64,000 nucleotides of DNA from Thalassia testudinum (GCA_037157565.1 JAZHRO010000024.1:11352501-11416500); one strand, 5' to 3'. Numbered from the stretch's first letter, positions 1 to 11,663 are shown. Numbers and translations are program-made. Notes: generated from the letters alone by a model not told the origin.

Positions 1-137
1 ATGTGAACAATGAGATCTAAATATTGAGAAACGAAATAGAATGAATACAGTGTATGAACCTTACGGAGAATTAGGAGGAGAACTCCTGTATACGGAAAAA
101 ATCTCGTATGTAAACGAGAAGTGAGCTGGTCCTTGTG
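1..137 (+). mobile_element. LTR fragment, same family as the 3' LTR of element D
   Basis: This stretch matches 28452-28590, inside the LTR of element D, almost base for base; both share the run around the CGTATGTA/GACGAGAAGT segment. It is less like the LTRs of A and B. It is cut at 137, where the LTR of element A begins with TGTAACG, so A appears to have inserted into an older LTR. The rest of this LTR lies to the left of the window. It could belong to the missing 5' end of D or to a separate copy. Confidence 0.7.
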
Positions 138-2734
138 TGTAACGACCTGATTCCCGAGTCCCTATGAGACACGAGAACCGGATCGACTTGACTAATCCCA
201 AGACCTAGTCGTCCAACGAGGAAGTAACCAAAAGAGCAGTAAAATAAACCACATTCAACATGAAATATAACTAACAGTAACAAAATACAGCAGTAAGAAA
301 AAGAACTACTACAGTATGTACCATCACAACAGTAGAACAGTGGTAACTCTACTGGACCTTACTCGGCTCAGCGTCCTCTGCAGCCGCTGACCCTGGCTGC
401 TCAACACCTGGTCCTGAAAAGTAATGAGTGTAACACGTCAGCGAAACACTGAATAGAGTGGCAGCTAAACTAAAGAAGTAGTAAAGTGTACAGTTGCTAT
501 TTTATTTTCTTTCTTCCTTTATTTACTTATTTCTATTGTTTCATAATTTATCTATTTCTTAAATCCTTCACTTAATCTCGAATGTTCCTCATGGGAACGA
601 TCTTGATTGCAGTCCTTTCCGAACAGTAGAAGTAGCACGTGGTACTCTCCTGGCCGGGAGAGTCTCCCGTGGTGATCCTACTTTCAGTCAACCACCCCAA
701 GGTCACGGACAGACGTAACGGTGACTACGGCACGCACGATAAACGCACAACTAGCTAACCTGCACTGGCACGTGGTCAGTCATTTCCGTTAACCGGTGCG
801 TCCAGAGCACAGCACGGAACCAGTACAGGGCAGAGCCCTCTCAGTAACAGGGGTCCAACCCCTCCACAATAACCAAACAGGGGCCTTGCCCCTCCACAGT
901 CCGCGCACCCTCGCCTGACTACCCTGGTTTGCCCAGTGGGCCTAACAAGTCGGTGTAGGTGAGCTAGCAGAACCCCGGGGCCCGTGGGGTAGCTAGTACT
1001 CGCCCTACACTAGTAGCTCTCCTCGGTACTGCGTACACGAGTGCCAACAAGTCGGTACAAAGTGGCCAGACCTAACCCCGGTTCCCTAGGGCGGCTAGCT
1101 CCACTCTGCACTAAATAGGGGGATAGTCGCTCTCCTTGGTACTCCGTACTCAAGGGCCAGCTCACTTCCCCAATTCTATTCCATTCACTTTCCAAGAGTT
1201 CTACTCTTAATTCCCCGTAGGGTTCCCACTCTTTTAACTCAGCACATTCAGGTTTCACCTTTCCAGTTTCACGTTCATACATCCCATATTCTCAATCATG
1301 TTCATTTATTCATAACAGGCAGCTGTTAAACCAATTTACAGGTAGTTATTATTTCCTTTCCACATTTTCCAAGACTACAGTATTCCTATATTCCACTAGT
1401 TTTCCCATCCTAGGATTCATGCCATACCCTAGGATCTATCATACAATATAGTTTTCCAGCCCTAAGATTCATGCAACACCCTAGGATCTACCATTCATTC
1501 TAGTTTCTCATTCCTAGGATTCATGCAATGTCCTAGATTCTATTTATAGTTCCATAATTTAACAGGTTATACTAATAAACTTAAAAGCCACTCTACCAGT
1601 TACAATAGGAGTACTGGGGGCGTGGTCGGGAATCCTGCGTGCCTTCGCAACCCCCGAGACTGCAATAGAATGGGGTCCTATCACAAGGATCAAAGACAAG
1701 AAGTTTCTCAAAATAGTATCTGATCACTGTAGACGGGTAGAGGATTTTATTCCGAAAAGGACGTAACTCGAAACACTGAAAACGGACTTTGAACGGGCCC
1801 TAAACGGGTCGAAAACGACGAAACAGTGCAAAATCAGACGTCTGGAACTTCTTCCAGACGTCTTAAAAATGGGGATCCGATGGTACCTTGTCCTGCGTAG
1901 TCTCTTAGACGTCCAGAAGCCTGCGGGGGCGTCTGGCCTAGTTCCCAGATGTCCGATGGTCACCCCGGACATCTGGAAGTCCCTCCAGTCGTCTGGCACT
2001 ACGGACAGACGTCTGATTCGCGTTGGATGCGAATCTCAGAACCTGCGTGTACCCATTCCTCGCTCTCAGTACGGACGGTCAAAGAGAAGGAGAAAGTACG
2101 AAAATAACTTACCTTTCAGACGTCTGGACAATCCTCTAGACGTCTTCCCCGTCGTCTGGTTGGAAACCCAGACGTCTGATTCTGGAAGAACTTCCAGAAT
2201 CAGAGCGCTACTCGCCCTCCACCCGCGACGCACGGCCGCGCCGCGTCTCGTCTGCCTACTGCTCGAGCTGCAGCAGAACTCCCGCGTCACTCCGTGCCCG
2301 CTGCGCCCCCGCCGGCCGACTCTAGCAGCCCTGGCAAGCTCGAGCCCTCACGGCCGAGCGCCTCCTCCCTCGCGCAGCACCTCCTCCCGCACTCACCGCG
2401 ACTGTCGCTGCCGCCGCTCGCTCGCGCTCGCACTCACGCACCGGCTGGAAGGAGAAGAGGAAGGGAGCGGAGGTGATGAGAGTGAGGGAGAGAGCGTGGC
2501 TTTTAAAGCCGCACAGGGAGAGAGAGAGAGAGAGTGAGACAGAGGGGCTTCGCCTGCGCCCGCAGGAGGAAGAGGGAAAAAGCGAGGAAGGCGGTTGCTG
2601 GTCTGCGCGCGCCTGCGCGCAGACGCAGCCCCGCATGCCACCGAAAATAGATCCCATACGTCTGGCCAAACGTCTCGGCCACCTCCCAGACGTCTTAAAA
2701 AAAAGTCTTGGAGTGCATTCGTAGCAATATAACA
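138..2734 (-). repeat. 3' LTR of element A (about 2.6 kb)
   Basis: It begins TGTAACG and ends AATATAACA on the plus strand, giving TG...CA ends in the element's sense. Positions 138-371 match 7756-7989 directly, and most of the rest matches 7990-10324 in reverse complement. A TATA-like TTTAAAA lies at 2511-2517 on the minus strand. The LTR carries at least seven GACGTC palindromes (for example 1837-1842, 1857-1862 and around 2116-2170) and a short GA microsatellite near 2516-2534. Short open frames here, such as 1869-2537, look non-coding. Confidence 0.88.
1836..1863 (-). promoter_or_regulatory. Palindromic GACGTC module in LTR A
   Basis: Two perfect 12-base arms (AGACGTCTGGAA at 1836-1847 and TTCCAGACGTCT at 1852-1863) enclose the 4-base loop CTTC. 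Each arm holds GACGTC, the C-box core bound by plant bZIP factors. Equivalent modules lie in B (8530-8557), D (27946-27973) and the otherwise different LTR F (13069-13096). A regulatory or RNA-structural role is inferred. Confidence 0.55.
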
Positions 2735-2810
2735 AACTCAAAGGAAGTTTCGTCCCTGAAACTTGCGCTAACTAGGGTGCGGGAAAAACGTCATAATAAC
2801 CATAACAAAC

Positions 2811-4051
2811 TCAAAGAGGACCGAAGCCGGTCCGAAAAGACGTACCCGCGAAGAGTTCTGGGTACCGCTCCCGCATTGCCGCCTCAGGCTCCCAAGTAGC
2901 CTCCTCGTACCGCTGGCTCCTCCACAAAACCTTCACCAGGGGTACTTGCTTTCGTCTCAGATTGTGGACGGCTCGGTCAAGAATCTGCACTGGCCGCTCG
3001 GGGTAGGTCAGGTCGTCGCCCACCTCGACGCTCTCGTGACTCAGTACGTGACTGGGATCGGCTACGTACTTCTTGAGGTTGGACACGTGGAACACGTCGT
3101 GCACACCAAAAAGCTGTGGAGGGAGGGCAAGTCTGTAAGTAACGGGTCCAACCTGCTCCAGGACCTCAAAGGGCCCACAAACCTCAGCGCGAGCTTCCCT
3201 CTCACCCCAAACCGCTGCAGGCCCTTCATGGGCGAAACACGAAGGAAGACGTGGTCCCCAACCTCAAACTGCACCTCTCTGCGTCTCCGATCCGCGTAGC
3301 TCTTCTGTCTGCTCCTGACAGTGCGGAGTCGCCTATGGATCTGCTTGACTACCTCCTGACTCTGCTAGATCAACCTGGGGCCAACCTCCCACTTGGTCGC
3401 CACCTCAACCCAACTCAAGGCTGCCGTACACCTCCGTCCGTACAGAGCCTCGTGGGGAGCCATGCCGATGCTCGGGTGATAACTGTTGTTGTATGCAAAC
3501 TCCGCCAGGGGCAGGTGCTCCTCCCAAGAGCCCCTCCAGTCTAGTGCACAGGCACGCAAAAGGTCCTCAAGTGTCTGTATCGTGAGCTCAGACTGTCCGT
3601 CCGTCTGGGGGTGGTAAGCTGTACTAAACCTCAACCGCGTCCCCAGGGCCTGCTGAAACTCAACCTAAAACTGGGACGTAAAGTGGGTATCCCGGTCGGA
3701 TATGATCTCCCCCGGAACTCCGTGTAGTCGTACCACGTCGCGGATATACCTCTCTGCCAACTGTGCTGGTCCCAAAGTGACTCGGATCGGCAAAAATCGT
3801 GCCGTCTTCGTCAGTCTATCCACAATTACCCAGACTGCGTCGTGTCCTCGCTGGGTAACAGGTAAACCCACCACCAAGTCCATGGTGATGCTCTCCCACT
3901 TCCACTCTGGCACTGGAAGCGGCTGTAGCAGCCCTGCAGGCCTCTGATGCTCGGCTTTCACCTGCTGACACACTAAGCACTGCTGCACGAATTCACCCAC
4001 ATCCCGCTTCATCCCCCTCCACCAAAACTCGCGTCTCAAGTCATGGTACAT
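2811..4051 (-). pseudogene. Integrase with chromodomain-like C-terminus, element A
   Basis: The minus strand encodes the zinc-binding end (QQCLVCQ), the catalytic core with MDLVVGLP and SDRDTHFTS, then YHPQTDGQSE carrying the third acidic residue of the DDE triad. After these come the GKL..RFVGP region, FHVSNLKKYV and the chromodomain-like RYEEATWEPE ending at 2811. The family inserts element cDNA into chromosomes, and the chromodomain-like tail steers target choice. Single in-frame stops lie at about 3665 and 3365, and the frame shifts between about 3104 and 3062. It continues the frame of the RT-RNase H part after one stop at 4094. Confidence 0.88.
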
Positions 4052-4093
4052 CTTCGTGTTTCCGGGATGTATGGTGAATCTGGAACCGTGTGC

Positions 4094-5503
4094 CTAAGTC
4101 AGGAGCTCTCTCAACAGCTCCTCGTCTCTGGGAACGCACAACCGTCCCCTCAGGCACAGCACCTGGTCTATGAAAGAGAAGTCCCCTGGGTCTCCCGACA
4201 GTACTCTGTCGTGCAAGGACTGCAAGTACGGATCGGCCATCTGCCCTGTGATGATGCAGTCTATCAGCTCTGGCCTAGTCTGTCGTGTCACCGTCACTGC
4301 CCCACAGTACCCCCGTAACTCTAGGGGTCGCCAACTGCCCACCTCCTCCAAAAGGCTCCAACTCTGTAACTGTAAACTGGCCAAGTGTGCGGGCACCATA
4401 CGGCTCAAGGCGTCAGCCACCACATTGGCCTTTCCCGGGTGGTAGGAGATGCTGCAGTCGTAGTCCTTCAGGAGCTCCAACCAACATCTCTGTCTCATGT
4501 TGAGCTCCTTCTGATCAAAAAGGTATCTGAGGCTCTTGTGATCTGTGAAAATCTCGAAGGTCTCACCGTACAAGTAGTGCCTCCAGGTCTTCAGCACGAA
4601 GACGACAGCTGCCAACTCCAGGTCGTGGGTAGGGTAGGTATGCTCATGGGGCTTCAGTTGCCGCGAAGCGTAAGCGACAACGTGACCCCTCTGCATGAGC
4701 ACACCTCCTAACCCCTGCAAGAAGGCGTCCATGTACACAACGAACCCGCCACTACTGTCAGGGATGGTGAGCAAGGGAGCCGAGGTCAACCTCTCCTTCA
4801 GCTCCTGAAGACACGCCTCACAGGCGTCTGTCCAAGGGAAGGGCACGTCCTTCCGGGTCAACTGTGTCACAGGACGCACGATATGTGAAAATCCTCTGAT
4901 GAATCGTCTGTAGTAGCCTGCCAGTTCCAGGAAACTGCGAATCTCAGTGACTGAACGCGGTCTCTCCCACCTGAGCATTGCCTCAACCTTGGCTGGGTCC
5001 ACCGCCAAGCCGTCTCCAGAGATCACATGACCTAAGAAGGTCACCTCCCTCAACCAGAACTCGCACTTGCTATATTTGGCGTACAACCTACGTCGTCTCA
5101 GTGTGTCCAGAACCATTCGCAAGTGCTGTCCGTGCTGCGTCCGATCTCGAGAATAGATGAGTACATCATCAATGAATACCACCACGAACTGGACCAAGTA
5201 CAGTCTAAACACCCGGTTCATCAGGTCCATGAAAGCAGCGGGGGCACTAGTCAGCCCAAACGGCATGACCAAAAACTCGTAGTGTCCGTACCGGGAGCGG
5301 AAAGCTGTCTTGGAGACGTCTGCCTCCCTGATCCGCAACTGGTGGTATCCAGACCTCAAGTCGATCTTGGAGAACACCGTGGCACCCCGCAACTGGTCAA
5401 ACAAGTCGTCGATCCTCGGCAGCGGATATCTGTTCTTGATGGTGACCCTATTCAGCTGTCGGTAGTCCACACAAAGGCGTAGGGTACCATCCTTCTTCTT
5501 CAC
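4094..5503 (-). pseudogene. Reverse transcriptase and RNase H, element A
   Basis: This is an open stretch of 469 codons. RT motifs appear in order: LCVDYRQLN (residues 10-18), [13 protein letters not shown] (43-55), [13 protein letters not shown] (79-91) and the catalytic box FIDD (110-113). The RNase H part follows with [38 protein letters not shown] and ADALSR. In the family this part copies element RNA into DNA and degrades the template RNA. It is bounded by stops at 5522 and 4094 that each replace one sense codon of a longer pol frame, so it is a piece of pol and not a free gene. It is the best-preserved pol segment in the window. Confidence 0.9.
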
Positions 5504-5521
5504 AAACAGTACCGGGGCTCC

Positions 5522-6240
5522 CTAGGGAGACGCACTGGGCCTCACGAAACCCTTCTCCAAAAGGTCCTGCAACTGAGACTTGAGCTCTTGTAGCTCAAGC
5601 GGTGCCATCGTGTATGGCGCAATGGAGATGGGGCTGGTCCCTAGTACTAGCGAGATCTCAAACTCGATCTCCCGCTCGGGCAGTAGTCCTAGTAACTCGT
5701 CTGGAAACACGTCCGGATACTCTCTGACCACCGGGATGCTCTGGAAGTCTGCCACAGGGCTGGGCTCTGCCACCACACAAGTTAGGAAGCCCTCACACCC
5801 CTGGCTCAAAAGTCTCGTCGCCCGAAGTACCGAAATGCACCTGAAGCCTCTGTCCACTTGTTGTCCGTGAAACTCGAAAGAAGGCAACTCCGGCATGGAG
5901 AAGACAATCTTCGTCTCAAAACAGTCTACCAAGGCGTGGTAAGCGGACAACCAGTCCATCCCCAGAATTACGCCAAAGTCCTCCATCTGTATCATAATCA
6001 GGTCAGTTGGCAGGCTATGTCCCCCGACGCTGACCTCGCAATCCGTATACACCTCCTCAGCTACAACAGCTGACCACTCGAGCCTCTGATTACTAACGGA
6101 TTCTCTAACAGCAAATAATCCTGGCCCAAACTAACTGCGAAACTGGCTGCGACAAACGAGTGCGTAGCGCCGGAATCGAAAAGTGTGTAAACGAGTCTGC
6201 CGAAAACTGAAACCATACTTGCCACTACCGAGCCCGAGGC
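5522..6240 (-). pseudogene. Retropepsin-type protease and start of RT, element A
   Basis: The aspartic-protease active site reads DSGATHSFVA, with the catalytic Asp codon at about 6175-6177. A one-base frameshift near 6065-6075 separates it from the next part, which reads from 6052 with the flap-like FGVILGMDWL and then VVREYPDVFPDEL and the linker to RT. A stop at 5522 replaces a conserved Trp codon. The family's role is cleavage of the Gag-Pol polyprotein. The corresponding segment of D (19076-19559) aligns with it closely. Confidence 0.85.
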
Positions 6241-6309
6241 TCTGGCATCCCTGTGTGTCAGGGCATTGATACGCCCCTCAGCTCAAGGTGCGGACGAAGC
6301 AGCCACACT

Positions 6310-7615
6310 CTACGTCGAACGGGTAGGTGCTGGCCGGTACCCTCCTCGCGACTGCCATCCTCCTCCTCGCGCCTGGGAACCGCGGCCTCCTACACGTCCT
6401 CCAATGCTCTGCGCGGGAAGTATCTGCTGACCTCTTGCCTTAGACGGGCAGACCTTCCTAATGTGGCCCAGCTGGCCACACTGGTAACAGAGGGGAACCC
6501 GACTCCCACTCTCAGTGGGTTCCTGCTGTTGGCTGGGTGGGGGTCCGGTGCTGGCGACTGCCCCCTGTCGAGGGCCCCCAAAGGCCACTGATGGCCCTGC
6601 AAAATGTGACAGCTCTCTTGCGGACGCCACGTGTCTCCTCTCTCGCCGGCCCTGTGAAAAGTCTGGCTGAAAGGGCCTCTTCCGCCCGCCGTCAGTGTCT
6701 CGCACGAACGGGTTGGTCTCCTCGTAAGTCATGGCTGCTTCCACCACCCTCGAAAACGTAGGCAGCTTCAGGGGTTTGACATACCCCCGAATCGTAGGCC
6801 AGATCCCCTCGGTGAACCTCCAAAGGTGCTCCTCCTCAGTAGCAACCGCTGTTGCGGCAAAGTGGGACAGCTCCAGGAAACGCGTGCAGTACGCCCTCAC
6901 GGTCATCGTCCCTTGGCGGAGAGTGTGGAACTCCTGCCTCCTCTGGTCCTGCCACGTCTGGGGAAAGTACTGCTCACAGAAGAGGGTGACGAACTGGTCC
7001 CAGGTAGGCTCGTCCCTCTCCTGTCCCCGGATTGCCCTCCACCACCTGTGTGCCGCACTCTCCAGCTAGTACGTGGCAAAGGCCACGCGACACTCCACTG
7101 GGAGAGCGAAGGGTGTCAAAAATCTTCTCCAGCTGCTCGAGCTAGTCCTCTGCCTTGGTCTGGTCCTCATCCCCCTTGAAGGAGGGGGGCTTCAGCTTCC
7201 GGAACTGCCCGAAGAGTTCGGAGTGGCGCTGCAGTGGGGATGCTAGTGCACCTCCAGGCAACGCTGCCTCGTGCACAGGAGTATCGGAGGAAGGTGGGGG
7301 CTGCGGCAGCCCATCCCCTCCCCCGTGTCTAGCACCGCGTCCGTCGGGTGGTCCCACAGAGGACTCCCCCTGCGCAGCCCCAGGGTGAGGCGCTCAGGGC
7401 GGTGGGTGGAGCTCCTCTCGCACAATATCCCGTATCAGCTGGGCGAGGTCCTGGGCCTGGACGCCTGGGAGTAGTGGCTGGTCCACTGAGGCGTCGGCAA
7501 CGGCACGCCCACCTCGCCGACCTCGTCCTTGGCCGCGCCCACGGCCCGCCTCACCAGTCCCGCAACGAGGCATCTCCGGCAAGGAGATGCGAAACAAAAC
7601 AGAACACGTCAACAT
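6310..7615 (-). pseudogene. Gag, element A, with CCHC zinc knuckle
   Basis: The probable N-terminus starts near 7582 with MPRCGTGEAG and a Gly/Arg-rich run. Stops near 7394 and 7142 and a shift in the 6906-7142 region break the frame. The downstream open part (6310-6906, 198 codons) contains the capsid-like segment HFAATAVATEEEHLWRF and the nucleocapsid knuckle CYQCGQLGHIRKVC, then Gly/Arg repeats. Gag packages element RNA in cytoplasmic particles. The order gag then protease, on the same strand as pol, confirms the element's direction. Confidence 0.82.
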
Positions 7616-7740
7616 GGAACGATACCTAACGAAAACGTCTAAGAGCTTATGTCAAAAGATATGTTGTGGTGGCTACTCTAGTTATAGACATGTGAATTGG
7701 TTATTTTCCAGTCAGTTGATTCACTTCTCGGGACGACTTT

Positions 7741-7752
7741 GCTCTGATACCA
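7741..7752 (-). other. Primer-binding site for initiator Met-tRNA, element A
   Basis: The minus strand reads TGGTATCAGAGC, the standard complement of the plant initiator Met-tRNA 3' end. It lies three bases inside the LTR that starts at 7756. This fixes the 5' end of A at the right-hand side. Confidence 0.92.
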
Positions 7753-7755
7753 TCT

Positions 7756-7989
7756 TGTAACGACCCGATTCCCGAGTCCCTACGAGACACGAGAACTGGA
7801 CCGACTCGACTAATCCCAAGGCCTAGTCGTCCAACGAGGAAGTAACCAAAAGAGTAGTAAAATAAACCACATTCAACATGAAATATAACTAGCAGTAACA
7901 AAATACAGCAGTAAGAAAAAGAACTACTACAGCATGTACCACCACAACAGTAGAACAGTGGTAACTCTACTGGACCCTACTCGGCCCAG
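7756..7989 (-). repeat. Truncated 5' LTR of element A
   Basis: It starts TGTAACG next to the primer site and matches 138-371 with about 12 differences, all transitions by eye. The match stops at about 7989, where sequence of the same LTR family in the opposite direction begins. About 2.36 kb of this LTR is therefore missing or replaced. Confidence 0.85.
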
Positions 7990-10324
7990 CTGCGAGAGGG
8001 TGCGAGCTTGCCGAGGCAGCTAGAGTCGGCCGGCGGGAGAGCAGCGAGCGTGGGGTGTCGCGGAGGAGTTGCTACAGCTCGGGCAGCAGGCGGATGCGGC
8101 GCGACGCAGTCGTGCGCTGCGGGCGGAGAGCGAGAAGGGTCCTGATTCTGGGAAAATTTTCAAAAATCAGACGTCTGGACTTACGTCCAGACGACGCGGA
8201 AGACGTCTGGAGGAAGGTCCAGACGTCTGATAGGTACAATATTTCTGATCTTCCTTTTACGCGTGTACGGCCATGCAGCCGTCCGCCGCGTTCTTCTGCA
8301 CCTCTTCGTGATGAGAGCAGGCGTGTGTGTGTAGGTTTTGTTCGGGAGGGCGCGAGGGCTCGCCATCCCTCACAAATCAGACGTCTGGGCACGGTACCAG
8401 ATGACAGAGAGGACCTCCGAACGTCTGGGATGACAATTGGACGTCTGGAAACTAAGTCCAAACGATCCAACGGGCTTCTGGACGTCTGAAGGACTGCGTA
8501 GACCAAGGTATGACATGATTGACCTTTTAAGACGTTTGGAAGAAGTTCCAGACGTCTGATTTTGGGCAGACTCGTCGTTTTTTACCCGTTTAGGGTCCGT
8601 TCGGAGTCCGTTTTCCGCGTTTCAAGTTTCGTTCTTCCCAGATTTAGTTCATCTACCTGTTTACAGTAATTGTATGTTGTTCTGAGTAACCCCTTGTGTT
8701 GATCCTTGTGTTAGGACCCCGTTTCGTTGCGGCTCTAGGGGTTTTGGAGGCGCATGGGATTGCCGATCACGCCTCGAATACTCCCGATCTTGCGGGTAGA
8801 GTGGCCTTTTCAATTATTTATCAAAAGTTATGCAATTGTGAAATAATTAATAGAGTCTAGGGCTTTGCATGAACCCTAGGACTGAAAAGAACAGATTGAA
8901 TGATAGATACTAGGGTATTGCATGAATCTTAGGACTGGAAAACTAGATTGAATGATAGATCCTAGGGTATGGCATGAATCCTACAACTGGAAAACTAGTT
9001 GATTATACATACATTGCAATATGGGAAAAGTAGAAAGGAAACGATAACTGCCTGTTTAAGAATGAATAATCACTGTTGAAAACATGGGTTATATGGATAT
9101 AAAGCTGGAACGGTAAAACCTAAATTGGCTGGGTTAAAAGAGCATGAACCCTACGGGGAGTTCGGTGTAGAACTCCTGGAAAGTGAATGGAATAGAATTG
9201 GGGAAGTGAGCTGGTCCTTGATTACGGAGTACCAAGGAGAGCAACTGTTTCCCCCCTGTTTAGTGTAGAGCGGAGCCAGCCGCCCCAGGGACCCGGGGTT
9301 AGGTCTGGCCACTTTGTACCGACTTTTGACCCTCGTGTACACAGTACCGAGGAGAGATACTAGTGTAGGGAGAGCACTAGCTACCCCACGGGCCCCGGGG
9401 TTCTGCTAGCCCTCCTACACCGACTTGTTAGGCCCACTGGGCAAACCAGGGTAGTCAGGCGAGGGTGCAGGGACTGTGGAGGGGCAAGACCCCTATTTGG
9501 TTACTGTGGAGGGGCTGGACCCCTGTTACTGAGAGGGCTCTGCCCTATACTGGTTCCATGCTGTGCTTTGGGCGCACCCGTTAACGGAAACGACTGACCG
9601 CGTGTCAGTGCGAGGTAGATACTTGTGCGTTTATCGCGCGTGCCGTAGTCACCGTTACGTCTGTTAGAGACCTTGGGGTGGTTGACTGAGGGTATGACCA
9701 CCACGGGGGACTCTCCCGGCCAAGAGAGCACCACGTGTTACTTCTACTTTTCGGGAAAGACTGCAATCAAGATCGTTCCCACGAGGAACATTCAAGATCA
9801 AGAGGACCTGAGAAATAATCAATAGTGAATAAATGAAAAAATAAAAGCAATAAATAATAAATAACAGCTACTGTCCACCGTACTGTTTCTTTTAGCTTTT
9901 AGTTGCCACTCTACTCAGCGTTTCGCTGACGTGTCACCCTTGTTACCTTTTTAGGACCAGGTGATGAGCAGCCAGAGTTAGCGGCTGTAGAGGGCGCTGG
10001 GCCTAGTAGAGCCCAGTAGTGTTACTTGTAGTACCTACTGTACTTTTCTTTCCGCTGTAGTGAGTAGTTTCTGTTACCCCTGTACTCTTTTCGTTGTAAG
10101 CTTCATGTTTATGTACCTGTTTAATTTTCTAATGTTGCGGTGGTGTATACTGTAGTATTTCTTTTCTTTACTGCTATATTTTGTTACTGCTAGTTATATA
10201 CATTGTGAATGTGGTTTATTTTACTGCTCTTTTGGTTACTTTCTCGTTGGACGATTGGGTCTTGGGATCAGTCGAGTTGGTCCGATTCTCGTGTTTCGTA
10301 GGGATTCGGGAATCGGGTCGTTAC
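7990..10324 (+). repeat. LTR B, same family as LTR A, inverted
   Basis: Read on the plus strand this matches the reverse complement of about 2335-138 of LTR A, including the CTAGGGTATGGCATGAATCC-type segment and the final GGGAATCGGGTCGTTAC. It lacks the first roughly 400 bases of the LTR and ends at GTTAC next to Athila-type coding sequence, just where a complete LTR would end GTTACA. No primer site follows, so it is a solo or orphan LTR. It carries the GACGTC module at 8530-8557. With 7756-7989 it forms a large inverted repeat. Confidence 0.85.
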
Positions 10325-11660
10325 GGGATCTGATGAGATGCCAAGTAGTTTACTATATTAGTAAACCATGGAAGCCTGGTACTAATAGTCAGTAGGTGCT
10401 CATCAGGAAAATGCTCCGTGATGGGTCCAGAAGGGTTGATGATCTCAGAAGGAAGGTGAGACAAATGGTCAGCTACCACGTTTTGTCTTCCCGCCTTGTC
10501 GCGAATCTCGAGGTCAAATTCTTGCAACAGCAAGATCCATCGGATTAGTCGGGGCTTCGCGTCCTTCTTGGCAAGGAGATGACTCACAGCTGTATGATCC
10601 GAGTAGATGATGACGTGAGAACCCAGGAGATAAGATCGAAATTTTTCAAGGGCAAATACTACGGCTAGCAGCTCTTTCTCCGTAACTATATAGTTACGTT
10701 GAGCCTCGTCAAGTGTCTTGCTAGCGTAGTAGATGACCACGGGTTTCCCGTCAACTTTCTACCCCAGAACCGCTCCTACAGCGAAATCAGATGCATCGCA
10801 CATGATCTCAAAGGGATGAGACCAATCAGGGGATTGTAGGATCGGGGCCTGGGTGACTCGGTCACAGAGGTTTTCAAAGGCTTGAGTGCATTCCTTGGAT
10901 ATCTCAAAGGGTACATCCTTGGAGAGAAGAGTAGTTAGGGGGCGCGCGATTTTCAAAAAATTAGGAATGAAACGACGGTAAAAATCGACGTACCCTAGGA
11001 AAGAACGGATGTCCCTGATCGAGTTAGGCATAGGAAGCTGAGAAATTAGATCAACCTTGGGACAATCCCCTTAGGCACCATAAAATGGCTCTTTTCCCAG
11101 GAAAGAACCAAATTAACATTGATGCAACGCTTGAGTATATGAACCAAGTGCTGGAGGCAATCATCAAATGATGCCCCAAAAACTAAGAAGTCATCCATGA
11201 AGACTTCCAGATAATCACCTACCACATTAGAGAATATGGCAAGCATGCATCGCTGAAAAGTCGCGGGTGCATTGCAGAGACCGAAAGGCATCCTTCGCAA
11301 TGCGTAAGTCCCGAAGGGGCAGCTGAATGTGGTATTCTCTTGGTCCTCAAGATGAATAGCCACTTGGTTATAACCGGAGTACCCGTCAAGAAAGCAGAAG
11401 AATCGATTTCCCGCTAATTTCTCGAGAATCTGATCAATGAAAGGTAGTGGGAAATGATCCTTCTTCGTGGAGGAATTGAGTCATCGGTAATCTATGCAGA
11501 CTCTTTATGAGTTGGCGATTCGGGTAGGTATGATTTCTCCAGTTTCAGTCGTAATGGTGGTGAGCCCTGCCTTTTTAGGCACGACCTGAATTGGGCTTAC
11601 CCAACGACTGTCGGAGATTGGGTAGATGATCCCTGCATCTAACCACTTAATGATCTCCTT
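10325..11660 (-). pseudogene. Reverse transcriptase and RNase H, element C
   Basis: From about 11660 the minus strand reads WVSPIQVVPKK, VCIDYR, HFPLPFIDQILEKL, FFCFLDGYSGYNQ, YALRRMPFGLCNAPATFQRC and the catalytic FMDD near 11190. The RNase H part follows with MCDASDFAVGAVLG (about 10759-10800), VIYYASKTLDEAQ, ELLAVVFALEKFRSYL, IYSDHTAV and ADHLSHL. Stops near 11500, 11040 and 10745 and a loss of frame near 11364 disable it. The sequence is cut at 10325 in the RNase H-integrase linker, so no integrase remains. Confidence 0.88.
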
Positions 11661-11663
11661 TTT

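Larger units (their letters stand above)
138..7989 (-). mobile_element. Ty3/gypsy chromovirus-like retrotransposon A (Tekay/Del-like), degenerate
   Basis: On the minus strand the order is a truncated 5' LTR (7756-7989), a primer-binding site for initiator Met-tRNA (7741-7752), gag with a CCHC knuckle, protease, reverse transcriptase, RNase H, integrase with a chromodomain-like tail, and the 3' LTR (138-2734). The PR-RT-RH-INT order and the C-terminal motif WRSQRYEEATWEPE are typical of plant chromoviruses of the Tekay/Del group. From about 6050 to 3062 the pol part stays in one frame, broken by isolated stop codons. No flanking target duplication can be shown because the 5' LTR is cut short. 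Confidence 0.9.

Noticed and set aside
1869..2537. 222-codon open frame on the plus strand in LTR A
   Set aside because: It lies in GC-rich LTR sequence, runs against the element, has competing frames on both strands and shows no domain.
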